Assembly: GCF_900104535.1 (NCBI RefSeq)
Contig: NZ_LT629710.1
Span: forward strand, 2,542,001-2,606,000
Length of the DNA stretch: 64,000 nt
Direction: 5' to 3'
Origin: Nakamurella panacisegetis
Lineage (GTDB): Bacteria > Actinomycetota > Actinomycetes > Mycobacteriales > Nakamurellaceae
The notes under the pieces were generated by a model. That model ran no database searches and was not told the origin of the DNA. It saw nothing but the letters and a program-made list of their open reading frames with translations. This document shows positions 11,163 through 19,683 of the stretch, in pieces; within the stretch, counting starts at the first letter, position 1; each line of letters opens with the position of its first letter. The position numbers and the translations under genes were made by a program.

Positions 11163-11563
11163 ACCCGGGCTGGCCGGCTACCAGGCTTCACCACGTTCGT
11201 CGTTGAACGGACTGCGCGAGTTTCGCGGAAAGCCCTGGCGACGTGCCCTTCGCGGCTCATAGCGGTGAGTGAGTACCGGGGTCCAGGTGCGGAGCTCCGA
11301 GGCGGGTGAACTGTGGTTTCTCCTCCACCACAGTCCCTGGCCGCTCCGGGGGTCCGTGAGTCATTGGTACCGCTGATCCGGCTCCTGGGCAACAGCTAAC
11401 GGCCACCCCAACCACCGGACCGATTCAGTGATTCGCCCAAACGGGTTCATTTCTTGGGTGAGCCATGGGAATACCCAAAAACGGCCGAGCTCCGACGTGA
11501 CGGCTTGGTCGTCGCGGTCTACAGTGGGCTAGTCGGTTTCCACCCCCCCGGGAGCCGACCACC

Positions 11564-11629
11564 GGGTTCAGCTCAACCCCCCGGAGCTGAACCCCCGCGG
11601 CCCCCGCCCTCCCCCCTGGCGGGGGCCGC
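11564..11629. terminator. Two consecutive perfect hairpins
   Basis: First hairpin: an 11-bp perfect stem, 11564-11574 with 11584-11594 (GGGTTCAGCTC), 9-nt C-rich loop. Second: a 12-bp perfect stem, 11597-11608 with 11618-11629 (GCGGCCCCCGCC), 9-nt loop. They sit back to back with 2 nt between. Terminator, attenuator or RNA-structure role is inferred. Confidence 0.6.
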
Positions 11630-11641
11630 CCCTAACTGATC

Positions 11642-11681
11642 ACAGATGCCGGATCGCCCGCGAGGGCGGCCCGGCATCTGT
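11642..11681. terminator. Third hairpin upstream of ssd
   Basis: An 11-bp outer stem (ACAGATGCCGG with CCGGCATCTGT) and an inner 5-bp CGCCC/GGGCG stem. It lies 232 bp before the ssd start and is separated from the double hairpin by 12 nt. Confidence 0.55.
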
Positions 11682-11913
11682 CGTCTCCGGGCTCGCGCGC
11701 AGGCCCTCGACGCGAACGCACGATTGACCGTAACCGGGCGCCCCTCGTGGTCGCCGGAGACGTTGTCCCCATACCGCCGAGCCATCCACATTTCCGCTTC
11801 GCTGCTGTCCCCGCCGTCGTCGCGCACGGTCCACTTGATGCGTGGCGCCGAGCCACCGGCACAAGGTCGGACAGGCGACCGGCGCCGGCTCGCGCGGACT
11901 GCTGGGAGGCGGT

Positions 11914-12981
11914 ATGGACACACGGCCGTTGATCGTCACCGGGGACGAACTGATGCTCGACGACCTGCTGCGGGTGGCCGCCGCGGCCGGGGTCGAGGTG
12001 GCCCATCACGGCGAGGTCGGCGCGGGGTCGGCCTGGAGGTCGGCCCCCATCGTGTTGCTGGACGACGAGCTGGTGTCCGACGCGCTCGATGCGCGTCTGG
12101 CGATGCGCCGGGGCGTGGTGGCGGTCGGACGGCAGGAACCGGACGCAGGCGTGCTCAAGCAGTGCCTCCAGCTCGGTGTCGAACGCACCGCGACGCTCGG
12201 CGCCGACGACGCCGCGCTGATCGACCTCCTGGCCGGGACCCTCGCCGGTGGCCCCGGCGACGGCCCGACGGTCGCCGTGGTGCCCGCCTGCGGAGGGGCC
12301 GGAGCGTCCGTCTTCGCGTCGGCGCTCGCGGCCATGGCGGGCCGAGCCGGGCGGTCGGTCATCCTGGCCGACTGCGATCCCTGGGGCTCCGGGCTCGACG
12401 TGCTGCTCGGCATCGAGGACCAGCCCGGAATCCGATGGGACGAGCTCGCCGCACCGGCGGGCCGCCTTCCGCCCGACGCGTTGCACGATGCACTCCCCAA
12501 GGCACCCTTCGGTCGTGGTCGCATCCGCGTGCTGTGCCAGGGTCGGACCCCGGGCCACGCCATCACCGAAGCAGTGGTGGACGCCGTCATGGAGGCCGGA
12601 CGGCGCTCGGGCGACCTCACCGTCTTCGATCTGCCGCGCCATCCGACGGTGGCCGCCGATCGCGTGCTGGAGCAGGCGGACCGTGTGGTCCTGGTCACCA
12701 CCGCCGACGTGCGCGGCTGCTACGCCGCGGCCCGGACCGCCGACCGGCTGACCGCGCTCGGGGTGCAGCCGGAGCTGGTCGTTCGGGGTCCGTCACCGGG
12801 CGGGATCGGCGCCGAGGACATCGGCGACGTCCTCGGCCTGCCGGTACTGGCCCGGATGCGTCCCCAGCCGTCCCTGGCCCGTGACCTGGAGAAGGGGAAA
12901 CCCCCGGGAGCCGACAGCCGCGGCCCGCTGGCCCGTGCGGCGCGCTCGGTCCTGGCGCAACTGCCGACGGCCGTCGGATGA
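11914..12981 (+). CDS. ssd: Septum-site-determining-like protein Ssd (CpaE/MinD superfamily)
   Basis: A 355-aa protein: an N-terminal receiver-like half (about 1-105), then a MinD/ParA-like ATPase domain. The expected deviant Walker A lysine is missing: the loop reads PACGGAGASVFASALA. Related actinobacterial Ssd/CpaE proteins of tad loci carry a similar lysine-poor loop. Asp-containing LADCDPWGSGLDVLLG and VFDLPRHP motifs are kept. ATG at 11914 has GGGAGGC 3-9 nt upstream. It is the first gene of a tad pilus operon, its stop overlapping the tadA start by ATGA, and probably guides pilus assembly at the pole or septum. Confidence 0.85.
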   Translation: MDTRPLIVTGDELMLDDLLRVAAAAGVEVAHHGEVGAGSAWRSAPIVLLDDELVSDALDARLAMRRGVVAVGRQEPDAGVLKQCLQLGVERTATLGADDAALIDLLAGTLAGGPGDGPTVAVVPACGGAGASVFASALAAMAGRAGRSVILADCDPWGSGLDVLLGIEDQPGIRWDELAAPAGRLPPDALHDALPKAPFGRGRIRVLCQGRTPGHAITEAVVDAVMEAGRRSGDLTVFDLPRHPTVAADRVLEQADRVVLVTTADVRGCYAAARTADRLTALGVQPELVVRGPSPGGIGAEDIGDVLGLPVLARMRPQPSLARDLEKGKPPGADSRGPLARAARSVLAQLPTAVG

Positions 12982-14156
12982 CGGCCATGTCGGGTCCGCC
13001 GCTGAGTGAGGCGCTGATCGAGAGCGTGCAGCGTCGGTTGGCTGATGACCGCGCCGAGCCGACCGGTGCCGCGCTGGCCCGCGCTGTCCGGGCCGAGGCG
13101 TCGGTGCTGGTCACGGACGCGGAGATGCTTCGATTGATCCGGGCCCTGCAGCGGGAGCTGGTCGGCGCCGGGCCGCTGGCCGAACTGCTGGCCGATCCGG
13201 CGACGACCGACGTGGTGGTGAATTCTCCGGACGACGTACGGGTCGACCGTGGCGCCGGATGGGAGCGGACCGGCATCGTGTTCGCCGACGAGGCGGCCGT
13301 GTCCCGCCTGGCCCGTCGTCTCGCGTCGGCGGCCGGGCAGCGGCTGGACGACTCGCAGCCGTTCGTCGACGGCCGGCTGCCCGACGGCACGCGCCTGCAC
13401 GCGGCCATCGCGCCGGTAGCGGCGTCCGGAAGTTGCCTGTCGCTGCGGGTGTTGCGGCCCATCCGTCACGATCTGGCCGCGCTGGCCGCGGTCGGCACGT
13501 TGCGCGGCGTGGCCGAGGCCACCGTTCGGGCGGTACTGGCCGCGCGGCTGGCGTTCCTGGTCTCCGGTGGCACCGGGTCCGGCAAGACCACCCTGCTCGC
13601 GGCCATGCTGGCGGCCGTCGAGCCTGGCGAGCGCCTGGTCACGGTGGAGGACGCCGAGGAACTGCGTCCGCCCCATCCGCATCTGGTGCGGTTGGTGGCG
13701 CGGGCGGCCAATGTGGAAGGGGCCGGGGCGGTGCCACTGCGACACCTCGTCCGCCAGGCGCTGCGCATGCGACCGGATCGCATCGTCATCGGGGAGGTCA
13801 GGGGCCCGGAGGTCGTCGACCTGTTGGCTGCGCTGAACACCGGCCACGACGGCGGCTCCGGGACCGTGCACGCCAACGCGGCGGCTGACGTCCCGGCCCG
13901 GCTCGAGGCGTTGGCCGCGCCGGCCGGATTGACCCGGGAGGCGCTGCACGCGCAGCTCGGCAGCGCCGTGCAGGTGGTGCTGCACATGGGACGCCCGGAC
14001 GGTCGGCGTGTCCTGGCCGAGATCGCCGTGCTGATCCGGGGTGCGGACGGCTGGGTCACGGCCGTGCCGGCGGTGATCGACGGACAGCCGTCAGGAGATG
14101 GGGCGGCGCTGCTCAGGGATGTGCTGGCGTCCCGGGGAGTCGGCGTCCCGTGGTGA
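12978..14156 (+). CDS. tadA: TadA/CpaF secretion ATPase
   Basis: A 392-aa PilT/GspE-family ATPase that powers assembly of type IVb (Flp/Tad) pili. Walker A is GGTGSGKTT (about 196-204), the Asp box is VTVEDAEELR, Walker B is RIVIGEVRG, and the His box is GSGTVHANAA. The N-terminal domain with VNSPDDVRVDRG matches CpaF. It overlaps ssd and tadB by 4 bases each, so the operon is translationally coupled. Confidence 0.92.
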   Translation: MTAMSGPPLSEALIESVQRRLADDRAEPTGAALARAVRAEASVLVTDAEMLRLIRALQRELVGAGPLAELLADPATTDVVVNSPDDVRVDRGAGWERTGIVFADEAAVSRLARRLASAAGQRLDDSQPFVDGRLPDGTRLHAAIAPVAASGSCLSLRVLRPIRHDLAALAAVGTLRGVAEATVRAVLAARLAFLVSGGTGSGKTTLLAAMLAAVEPGERLVTVEDAEELRPPHPHLVRLVARAANVEGAGAVPLRHLVRQALRMRPDRIVIGEVRGPEVVDLLAALNTGHDGGSGTVHANAAADVPARLEALAAPAGLTREALHAQLGSAVQVVLHMGRPDGRRVLAEIAVLIRGADGWVTAVPAVIDGQPSGDGAALLRDVLASRGVGVPW

Positions 14157-14932
14157 GCGCCGTTGCTCTCGCCCTGGCGCTGTGGTTGTGGCCGGCATCG
14201 GGAGTGCGGTCGAAGCCCGCCCGGGCGATCGCCCGGACGCGCCGACCGGTCGCCTTGCGCCGGGGGCGGGTGCTGTTCGGCGCGGTGATCCTCGGCGTCG
14301 GCACCGGAGCGGTGGTCGGCCCGGTGGTCGGGACGGCCACGGCGTTGCTGTCGGCGACCCTCGGCTTGCTGGCCGCCGCTGAACTGCGCCGGCGCCGGGT
14401 TCGGGTCGAGGTCGCCGCGCTGTTGGCCGCGCTGCGGACGCTGGCCCGTGAGGTGCGAGCCGGTGCACAGCCGGTGGCGGCCATCGCCGCGACCGCGACA
14501 AGCCATCGTGACGCCGGCCCTGCACTCCACACGCTGACCACCGCGGTGACGTCGGGTCGGTTGCCGGTCGGTGCGCAGTCGCCGCCGGCCGGTCCGGATG
14601 TCGTGTCCGCGACCGCCGAGCGGTTGGTCGTGGGCTGGGCGCTGTCGGCCCGTCACGGAGTTCCGTGGGCGACGTTGATCGACGCGACGGTGGCCGATCT
14701 GGCCGACCGGGTCCGGACCGACACCGCACGGGCGGCCCAGGTGGCCGGACCCAGGGTGTCGGGCTACGTGCTGGCCGTGCTCCCCGCGCTCGGACTGCTG
14801 CTGGGAGCGGGCATGGGGGCCGACCCGGTCCACGTCCTGCTGGACACCGCCGTCGGCAACTTGCTGCTACTTCTCGGCTCGACCCTGACCTGCGCGGGAC
14901 TGGCCTGGACGGCACGGATCGTCCGAACATGA
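14153..14932 (+). CDS. tadB: TadB-like inner-membrane pilus platform protein
   Basis: About 259 aa with an N-terminal membrane helix, a basic segment, two helices at about 40-80, a cytoplasmic helical domain (T2SSF-type, VAALLAALRTLAREVRAGAQP) and two C-terminal helices. The layout and position match TadB/GspF platform proteins. The start is GTG at 14153 overlapping the tadA stop by GTGA, with a second GTG one codon upstream. Sequence conservation is weak outside the T2SSF domain. Confidence 0.8.
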   Translation: MSAVALALALWLWPASGVRSKPARAIARTRRPVALRRGRVLFGAVILGVGTGAVVGPVVGTATALLSATLGLLAAAELRRRRVRVEVAALLAALRTLAREVRAGAQPVAAIAATATSHRDAGPALHTLTTAVTSGRLPVGAQSPPAGPDVVSATAERLVVGWALSARHGVPWATLIDATVADLADRVRTDTARAAQVAGPRVSGYVLAVLPALGLLLGAGMGADPVHVLLDTAVGNLLLLLGSTLTCAGLAWTARIVRT

Positions 14933-15657
14933 ACGGTGCGCAGTCGGCGGCGATCTGCCTCACCGGTCTCGGGTTCTTGGTCATCCCCGGGCCACTGCCG
15001 TTCGGCAGCGCGCCCAGATTGGGTCGCACCGGGTGGTCGCCGCGCAGCCGCCGCGCGGTCGTGGTCGGGATCGGTGTGCTCGCGGCGAGCGTGGTGACCG
15101 CATGGTGGCCTTGGTGGATCGCGCTGATCCTGGCTCTGGCGGCGGGGGCCGTGAGTCTCCAGGCGCCGGAACGACGCAGCCCCGCCCGGCGGACCGGCGA
15201 CCGGCAGCGGCTCGCGGTCCACGCCGATCTGTTGGCCGCGTGTCTGGAGTCCGGGATGGCGATCGGCGCGGCGCTGAAAGCGATCTCGTCCGTCCTGCGC
15301 GCGCTCGACGAGCCGGACCCTGACGATCCGCTGCTGGTGCTCGATTCGGTGTCAGCCTTGCTGGCGCTCGGGGCCGACCCGGAGCGGGCGTGGGACGCGG
15401 CCGACGCGCACCCCGACCTGGTCGGCCTGGCGGCGGCCGCCCGTCGGTCGGCAGCGGGCGGAACGACGTTCGCCGATGCCGTCCGAGAACACGCCGCCAT
15501 TTTGCGACGGGCGGTCGGGGACGCGGCCGAGAGGTCGGCCGGCCGGGCCGGCGTGGCCATGACGGCGCCGCTCGGGCTGTGCTTCCTACCGGCGTTTCTC
15601 TGCCTCGGGCTGGCCCCGGTCGTGGTCGGTCTGCTCGGCTCGCTGCACCTGTTCTGA
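14929..15657 (+). CDS. tadC: TadC-like inner-membrane pilus platform protein
   Basis: A 242-aa T2SSF-type protein with two N-terminal helices (about 8-25 and 40-70), the cytoplasmic domain LAVHADLLAACLESGMAIGAALKAIS, and a C-terminal helix pair (FLPAFLCLGLAPVVVGLLGSLHLF). ATG at 14929 overlaps the tadB stop (ATGA). In mycobacteria the pilin genes follow directly; here a divergent pair of lipid genes has been placed between them. Confidence 0.8.
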   Translation: MNGAQSAAICLTGLGFLVIPGPLPFGSAPRLGRTGWSPRSRRAVVVGIGVLAASVVTAWWPWWIALILALAAGAVSLQAPERRSPARRTGDRQRLAVHADLLAACLESGMAIGAALKAISSVLRALDEPDPDDPLLVLDSVSALLALGADPERAWDAADAHPDLVGLAAAARRSAAGGTTFADAVREHAAILRRAVGDAAERSAGRAGVAMTAPLGLCFLPAFLCLGLAPVVVGLLGSLHLF

Positions 15658-15689
15658 CCGGGGCCGACGCGCCTGTTCCGGGCCCGAGG

Positions 15690-17018
15690 TCAGCTTTGCC
15701 ACCACTGCCGCAGCGGCACCGCAGCGGCACCGTGTTCACCCAACTTCACTCCGAGCACTTGGTGCAGCTGGATGTTGTTGCGCTCGAAGCCCAGACGCGA
15801 CCCGGCCATGTACAGGCCCCAGACCTTGGCGGTTGGCAAGCCGACCTCGGCGACACAGGCGTCCCAGTCCCGTTCCAGGTTCGCGCACCAGCCGCGGAGG
15901 GTCAGCGCGTAGTGCTCCCGCAGATTCTCGCTGTGCCGCACCTCGAATCCGGCGTCCTGCATCTCGGTGATGATGCGGCCCGAACCGGTCAGCTCCCCGT
16001 CCGGGAAGACGTACCGGTCGATGAACGCCTCGGTCTTGAACTGAGAGTTGTTCTCCGGCCGGGTGATGCAATGGTTCAGCAGACGCCCGCCGGGCCGGAG
16101 CACGGTTAGCAGCGATCGGAAGTAGGCCGGGTAGTTGGCCACCCCGATGTGCTCGGTCAACCCGATGGAGGACACCGCATCGAACCCGGACTCCTGCACG
16201 TCCCGGTAGTCCTGGAAGCGCACTTCGGCCAGATCCTGCAGACCTTCGGCCACGATGGCCCGCTGGGCCCACTCGGCCTGCTCGGCCGACAGCGTCACGC
16301 CCAGGGCCTTCACCCCGCGGCGGGCCGCGTACCGGACCATCGATCCCCACCCGCAACCGATGTCGAGCAGACGCTGCCCGGGCTGCAGGTCCAGCTTGTC
16401 GAACACGAGCCGGAACTTGTTCTCCTGGGCGGTTTCCAGGCTGGCGTCGGCGTTGGGGAACACCGCGCAGGTGTATGCCATCGACGGGCCGAGTACGTGC
16501 TCGTAGAACTCGTTGGAGACGTCGTAGTGCCGGTGGATCGCGTCGGCGTCACGGGCTTTGCTGTGCCGCAGACCGTGCAGTGTCCGCTTCCAGCGGGCGG
16601 GCGCCTCCTGCGGGGGTGGGGCAACCGGCTTCAGCGAACTCCATCCGAGACTCTTGGCCACCGAGGCGATGTCGAGCAGTCCGGGGCGCCGTAGGTGCAG
16701 CTCGTCGGACAGGGCCACCAACAGCGGGTAGGGGTTGGCCGGATGGATTCCGGTCAGCTCCAGGTCGCCGGCGATGTAGGCCCGGACCAGACCGAGGTCG
16801 CCGGGCGCGGTGAGCATGTAGTTCAGCCCACGCCGGCTGGCGATGTGGAAACCGAGCGGGGAGTCGAGGGGTCCGGTGCTGCTCCCGTCGTAGGCGGTCA
16901 GGTGGAACGGGAGCGGGGCGACGAGCACCTCGTCCGCGATGGCGGCCACCGTCATCGGGCCGGTACCACGCGGAGCCTGGCGTTCGCGACGGCCGGTGGA
17001 AGCCTTGAACGTGGTCAT
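15690..17018 (-). CDS. tmsB: SAM-dependent fatty-acyl methyltransferase (TmsB/UfaA1 type)
   Basis: A 442-aa member of the cyclopropane-fatty-acid synthase family. SAM motif I is LLDIGCGWGSMV. Other family signatures are RHYDVSNEFYEHVLGPSMAYTCAVF, the SSIGLTEHIG catalytic stretch, and TEAFIDRYVFPDGEL. Together with the adjacent FAD enzyme it matches the TmsA/TmsB (BfaB/BfaA) pair, in which TmsB transfers a methyl group to the double bond of oleoyl phospholipids to give 10-methylene stearoyl chains. ATG at 17018 overlaps the upstream gene's stop. The product, a 10-methyl branched lipid, is inferred from the pair. Confidence 0.85.
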   Translation of the reverse strand: MTTFKASTGRRERQAPRGTGPMTVAAIADEVLVAPLPFHLTAYDGSSTGPLDSPLGFHIASRRGLNYMLTAPGDLGLVRAYIAGDLELTGIHPANPYPLLVALSDELHLRRPGLLDIASVAKSLGWSSLKPVAPPPQEAPARWKRTLHGLRHSKARDADAIHRHYDVSNEFYEHVLGPSMAYTCAVFPNADASLETAQENKFRLVFDKLDLQPGQRLLDIGCGWGSMVRYAARRGVKALGVTLSAEQAEWAQRAIVAEGLQDLAEVRFQDYRDVQESGFDAVSSIGLTEHIGVANYPAYFRSLLTVLRPGGRLLNHCITRPENNSQFKTEAFIDRYVFPDGELTGSGRIITEMQDAGFEVRHSENLREHYALTLRGWCANLERDWDACVAEVGLPTAKVWGLYMAGSRLGFERNNIQLHQVLGVKLGEHGAAAVPLRQWWQS

Positions 17019-18442
17019 CGCCGTCCCACCGTCTTCTCGTACACGCCGAGCAATCGGGCGTCCGGGTCGTACCGGGCCTTCAGGGCGTCGTAGTAGGCGC
17101 CGCCGTACAACTCGGCAAAAGCTTCCGGCGTGTAGAAAGCGTCGGAGTACAACGACTTCCGGCCATCCATGGCGTTCACCTGGTCCTCGATAGATCTGTT
17201 CGTCGCACCTGCCACCGCACCGGGTTCGGTCGGGACGGCCGACCAGAATCCGACGTTCACGTAGATCTGCCCTGGATCGAGCGCATAGAGCGGCCACGCC
17301 CGGGCCGGAGCGCCGTCGACGGCCCGCGTGCGCAGCGGGCACAGCCAGATCGGCTCGATCGGAATGTGTTCCAGGAACCAGTCCAGGAACTCCGAGGTGC
17401 GGTCGACCGGGACCTCGATGTCCTGCACCACCCGCTCCATCGGCGGCCGTCCCGCTCGCTTCTCGATCCGATCGGCGATCCCGTACCGGCGGTCCAGCGC
17501 GACCAGCTTCCAGTAGAAGGAGCTGCGCCGCAGGCGTTTCGGCCACAGCCGGCGCACGACGCGCTGCTGCGCTCCGAAGGCCCGGGAGCACCAGAACCAG
17601 TCGGTGTCCCAGCGCCAGAGGTAGTCGTGGATCCTCAGCCGGTCGGTCTTGCGCTGCTGGATGGAGCGGTAGTAGATGCCCTGCCCCGTGTAGTCGCTCA
17701 CCGGACCGGGCGCGTCGGTCTGGGTACCCAGCGTCAGGTAGCTCTCGGTCGCGGAGAACACAACGCCGTCAAGGTAGTCGACACGGACGCCGTTGTGCTC
17801 CCCGGCGTTGCTGATCCGGTCGATGGCGGCCTCGATAGCGGCCGTCGACTCGAAGCGCAGATGACGCAGGCTGACGTAGGGCTTCACCCGTTCCAGCTGG
17901 ATCCGGACCCGCGTGGCGTACCCGAGGCTGCCGTAGGAGTTCGGAAAACCCAGGAACAGGTCGGCGTGCTCACCCTCGGGCCGGGCGGTGACGATCCGCC
18001 CGTCGCCGGTGAGGATGTCCATCTCCAGCACCGATTCGTGCACCAGGCCGTTGCGGAACGACGTCGACTCGATCCCGAGCCCGGTGACCGCGCCGCCGAT
18101 GGTGATGGTCTTGAGCTGAGGTACGACCATCGGGCTCAGGCCGAAGGGGAGCGTGGCCGCGACCAGATCCTCGTAGGTACACATGCCGGCCACGTCGGCC
18201 GTCAGGGCGTCCACGTCGACGGACAGCACCCCGGTCAGCCCGGAGACGTCCAGGCCGGGCGCGGTGGTCCGGGCTCGCTCGCGGAACAGGTTGGAGGTCC
18301 GCTTGGCCAGCCGCACCGTCTGGGAGGGAGGCACCGCGCGGAAGCTCGCGAGCAGACGGTCCACCGCGGCCCGGTGGGCACCGGTTGTGTACTGCGGCGA
18401 CGACGATCCCGGCGGATCGAGCGTCAGCGGCTCTTCCGACAT
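17015..18442 (-). CDS. tmsA: FAD-dependent oxidoreductase reducing 10-methylene to 10-methyl chains (TmsA/BfaB)
   Basis: A 475-aa FAD-linked oxidase/reductase with a PCMH FAD-binding domain (GVLSVDVDALTADVAGMCTYEDLVAATLPFGLSP, TIGGAVTGLGIES, SYGSLGYATRVRIQL). It has the long substrate domain seen in Rv0449c-type proteins. In characterised tms/bfa systems this enzyme reduces the 10-methylene intermediate with NADPH. ATG at 18442 begins the protein at MSEEPLTLDPP. It heads the two-gene tmsA-tmsB operon and faces away from the pilin genes. Confidence 0.85.
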   Translation of the reverse strand: MSEEPLTLDPPGSSSPQYTTGAHRAAVDRLLASFRAVPPSQTVRLAKRTSNLFRERARTTAPGLDVSGLTGVLSVDVDALTADVAGMCTYEDLVAATLPFGLSPMVVPQLKTITIGGAVTGLGIESTSFRNGLVHESVLEMDILTGDGRIVTARPEGEHADLFLGFPNSYGSLGYATRVRIQLERVKPYVSLRHLRFESTAAIEAAIDRISNAGEHNGVRVDYLDGVVFSATESYLTLGTQTDAPGPVSDYTGQGIYYRSIQQRKTDRLRIHDYLWRWDTDWFWCSRAFGAQQRVVRRLWPKRLRRSSFYWKLVALDRRYGIADRIEKRAGRPPMERVVQDIEVPVDRTSEFLDWFLEHIPIEPIWLCPLRTRAVDGAPARAWPLYALDPGQIYVNVGFWSAVPTEPGAVAGATNRSIEDQVNAMDGRKSLYSDAFYTPEAFAELYGGAYYDALKARYDPDARLLGVYEKTVGRR

Positions 18443-18660
18443 GTTCCTGATGCTAACTGCGTGCCCCGACAGTCCGACAGGCGGTCGTCGTAGGTCCTCT
18501 GCCGGTGCCGACCGCCCGGCCTGCGCGCGCCGTTCAGGCTGGAGAATCCGCAGGTTGTCCACAGCACCTGAGTTGTCCACATTCTCGGCATCGCCATGGA
18601 CTAGCCCGCCGTTCGCGGCCAACCTGGATTGATCCGGCACCGAGCCGGCAGGAGAGGGGA
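18443..18660. promoter_or_regulatory. Divergent promoter region tmsA / pilin genes
   Basis: 218 bp between two gene starts that point away from each other, so it must hold both promoters. I see no clear operator. The pilin gene has AGGAG six bases before its GTG. Confidence 0.4.
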
Positions 18661-18963
18661 GTGGCTGTGGGGCAACGATTTCGACGCTGGTACGCCGGGC
18701 AATGGATCAGTCTCGAGGGAGTGGTGCACGCACCGGTCGAGCACGTGCCGGTCCAGCGCCGGCCGAATGACCAGCTGGTCGGTGCCACGTCGGGGCCGGC
18801 GGAGGTGGACATGCCCGACGCCGGCATGTCCACCGTCGAATATGCGGTCGGCACCGTGGTGGCGGCGGCGTTCGCGGCGGTGTTGTACAAGATCGTCACG
18901 GGCGGTTCGGTGGTGTCGGGGTTGACGAGTCTGATCAATTCCGCGCTGCACACGTCGCTGTGA
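18661..18963 (+). CDS. DUF4244 protein, Flp-type pilin candidate
   Basis: A 100-aa protein (Rv3656c-like). After a leader of about 59 residues it carries PDAGMSTVEYAVGTVVAAAFAAV: a Gly followed by a hydrophobic helix with Glu at +5 and Tyr at +6, the class IV prepilin peptidase signature of Flp pilins. Mature pilin would be about 41 aa. GTG at 18661 has AGGAG at optimal distance; GTG at 18667 is possible. Its stop overlaps the TadE-like start. Its 3' half is duplicated at 32534. Confidence 0.82.
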   Translation: MAVGQRFRRWYAGQWISLEGVVHAPVEHVPVQRRPNDQLVGATSGPAEVDMPDAGMSTVEYAVGTVVAAAFAAVLYKIVTGGSVVSGLTSLINSALHTSL

Positions 18964-19683
18964 TCGCGGCCCGGTCCCGGTCGGGCGGTGGCCGGCCGGA
19001 TGCGGTCTTGAGGCAGCGGGGCAGTGTGACCGTGGAGGCGGCGCTGGTGCTGGCGGTGCTGATGGTCGTGGTGGGGGCCGGTCTGGCCGGGATCGGGTGC
19101 GTGATTGCGCAGTTGCGGTGTGCCGATGCGGCGCGGGAGGCGGCTCGGCTGGTGGGTCGGGGTGATGCCGATGCCGCGGTGGCGGCGGTGGCCGCGATCG
19201 CTCCGTCGGGGGCCGTGCTCAGTGTGCGGGTGGGTGGGGATCTGGTGACGGCCACGGTGGTGGCGGGGGCGGTGAGTGGGTTGTTGCCGGGGGTGTCGGT
19301 GCGGGCCAGTGCGAGTGCGGCGCGGGAGGAGGGGGTCACGGGTGGGTGAGGATCGGGATGCGGGGGTGGCGACGGTGTTCGTCGCGTTGGTGGTCGGTGT
19401 GTTGTTGGTGGTGGCCGGGTTGGGGGTTCGGTTGGGTGGGGTGGTGGTCGCGCGGGAGCGGGCGGAGGCGGCGGCGGATCTGGGGGCGTTGGCCGGGGCG
19501 GCGCGGGTGCTGTGGGGTCAGGGGGTGGCGTGTGCGCGGGCGGGGTCGGTGGTGTCGGGCAATGGTGGGTTGATGGTGTCGTGTGTGGTGCAGGGTTTTG
19601 ATGTGTTGGTGGAGGCGCGGGTGGGGACGTGGGGTGGGTCGGCGTCGGGGCGGGCTCGGGCCGGGCCGGGTGGGGACGGGGTG
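18845..19683 (+). repeat. Direct repeat, left copy (pilin genes)
   Basis: Matches 32534-33372. Bases 18845-19280 are identical to 32534-32969 (436 bp). The rest, 19281-19683, carries about 20 substitutions and a 1-nt indel. The two copies flank the 19.7-32.5 kb island. Confidence 0.95.
18960..19349 (+). CDS. TadE-like pseudopilin, copy 1
   Basis: A 129-aa protein with the TadE signature RGSVTVEAALVLAVLMVVV: Gly-Ser, Glu at +5, then a hydrophobic helix (about residues 22-48). GTG at 18960 overlaps the DUF4244 stop. TadE/TadF proteins are minor pilins or assembly factors of the tad pilus (Rv3655c position). An almost identical copy lies at 32649. The C-terminal 23 codons contain the first substitutions between the copies. 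Confidence 0.8.
   Translation: MIAARSRSGGGRPDAVLRQRGSVTVEAALVLAVLMVVVGAGLAGIGCVIAQLRCADAAREAARLVGRGDADAAVAAVAAIAPSGAVLSVRVGGDLVTATVVAGAVSGLLPGVSVRASASAAREEGVTGG

Larger units (their letters stand above)
10751..11913. other. 1.16-kb non-coding, hairpin-rich intergenic region
   Basis: No open frame here shows protein character. The stretch contains a terminator-like hairpin at 11125-11162, a smaller ACTGTGGT/ACCACAGT hairpin at 11310-11334, and three strong hairpins in a row at 11564-11681, just ahead of the ssd-tad operon. A TTGACA hexamer sits at 10968. It could hold one or more small RNAs or a long leader for ssd. Confidence 0.5.

Noticed and set aside
11454-11639. 61-codon frame with PPP-rich end
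   Set aside because: Its C-terminal half is just the C-rich strand of two perfect hairpins; no ribosome site.
11646-12884. 412-codon Arg-rich frame across the ssd gene
   Set aside because: Overlaps ssd in another frame and runs through the hairpin; composition is typical of a shadow.
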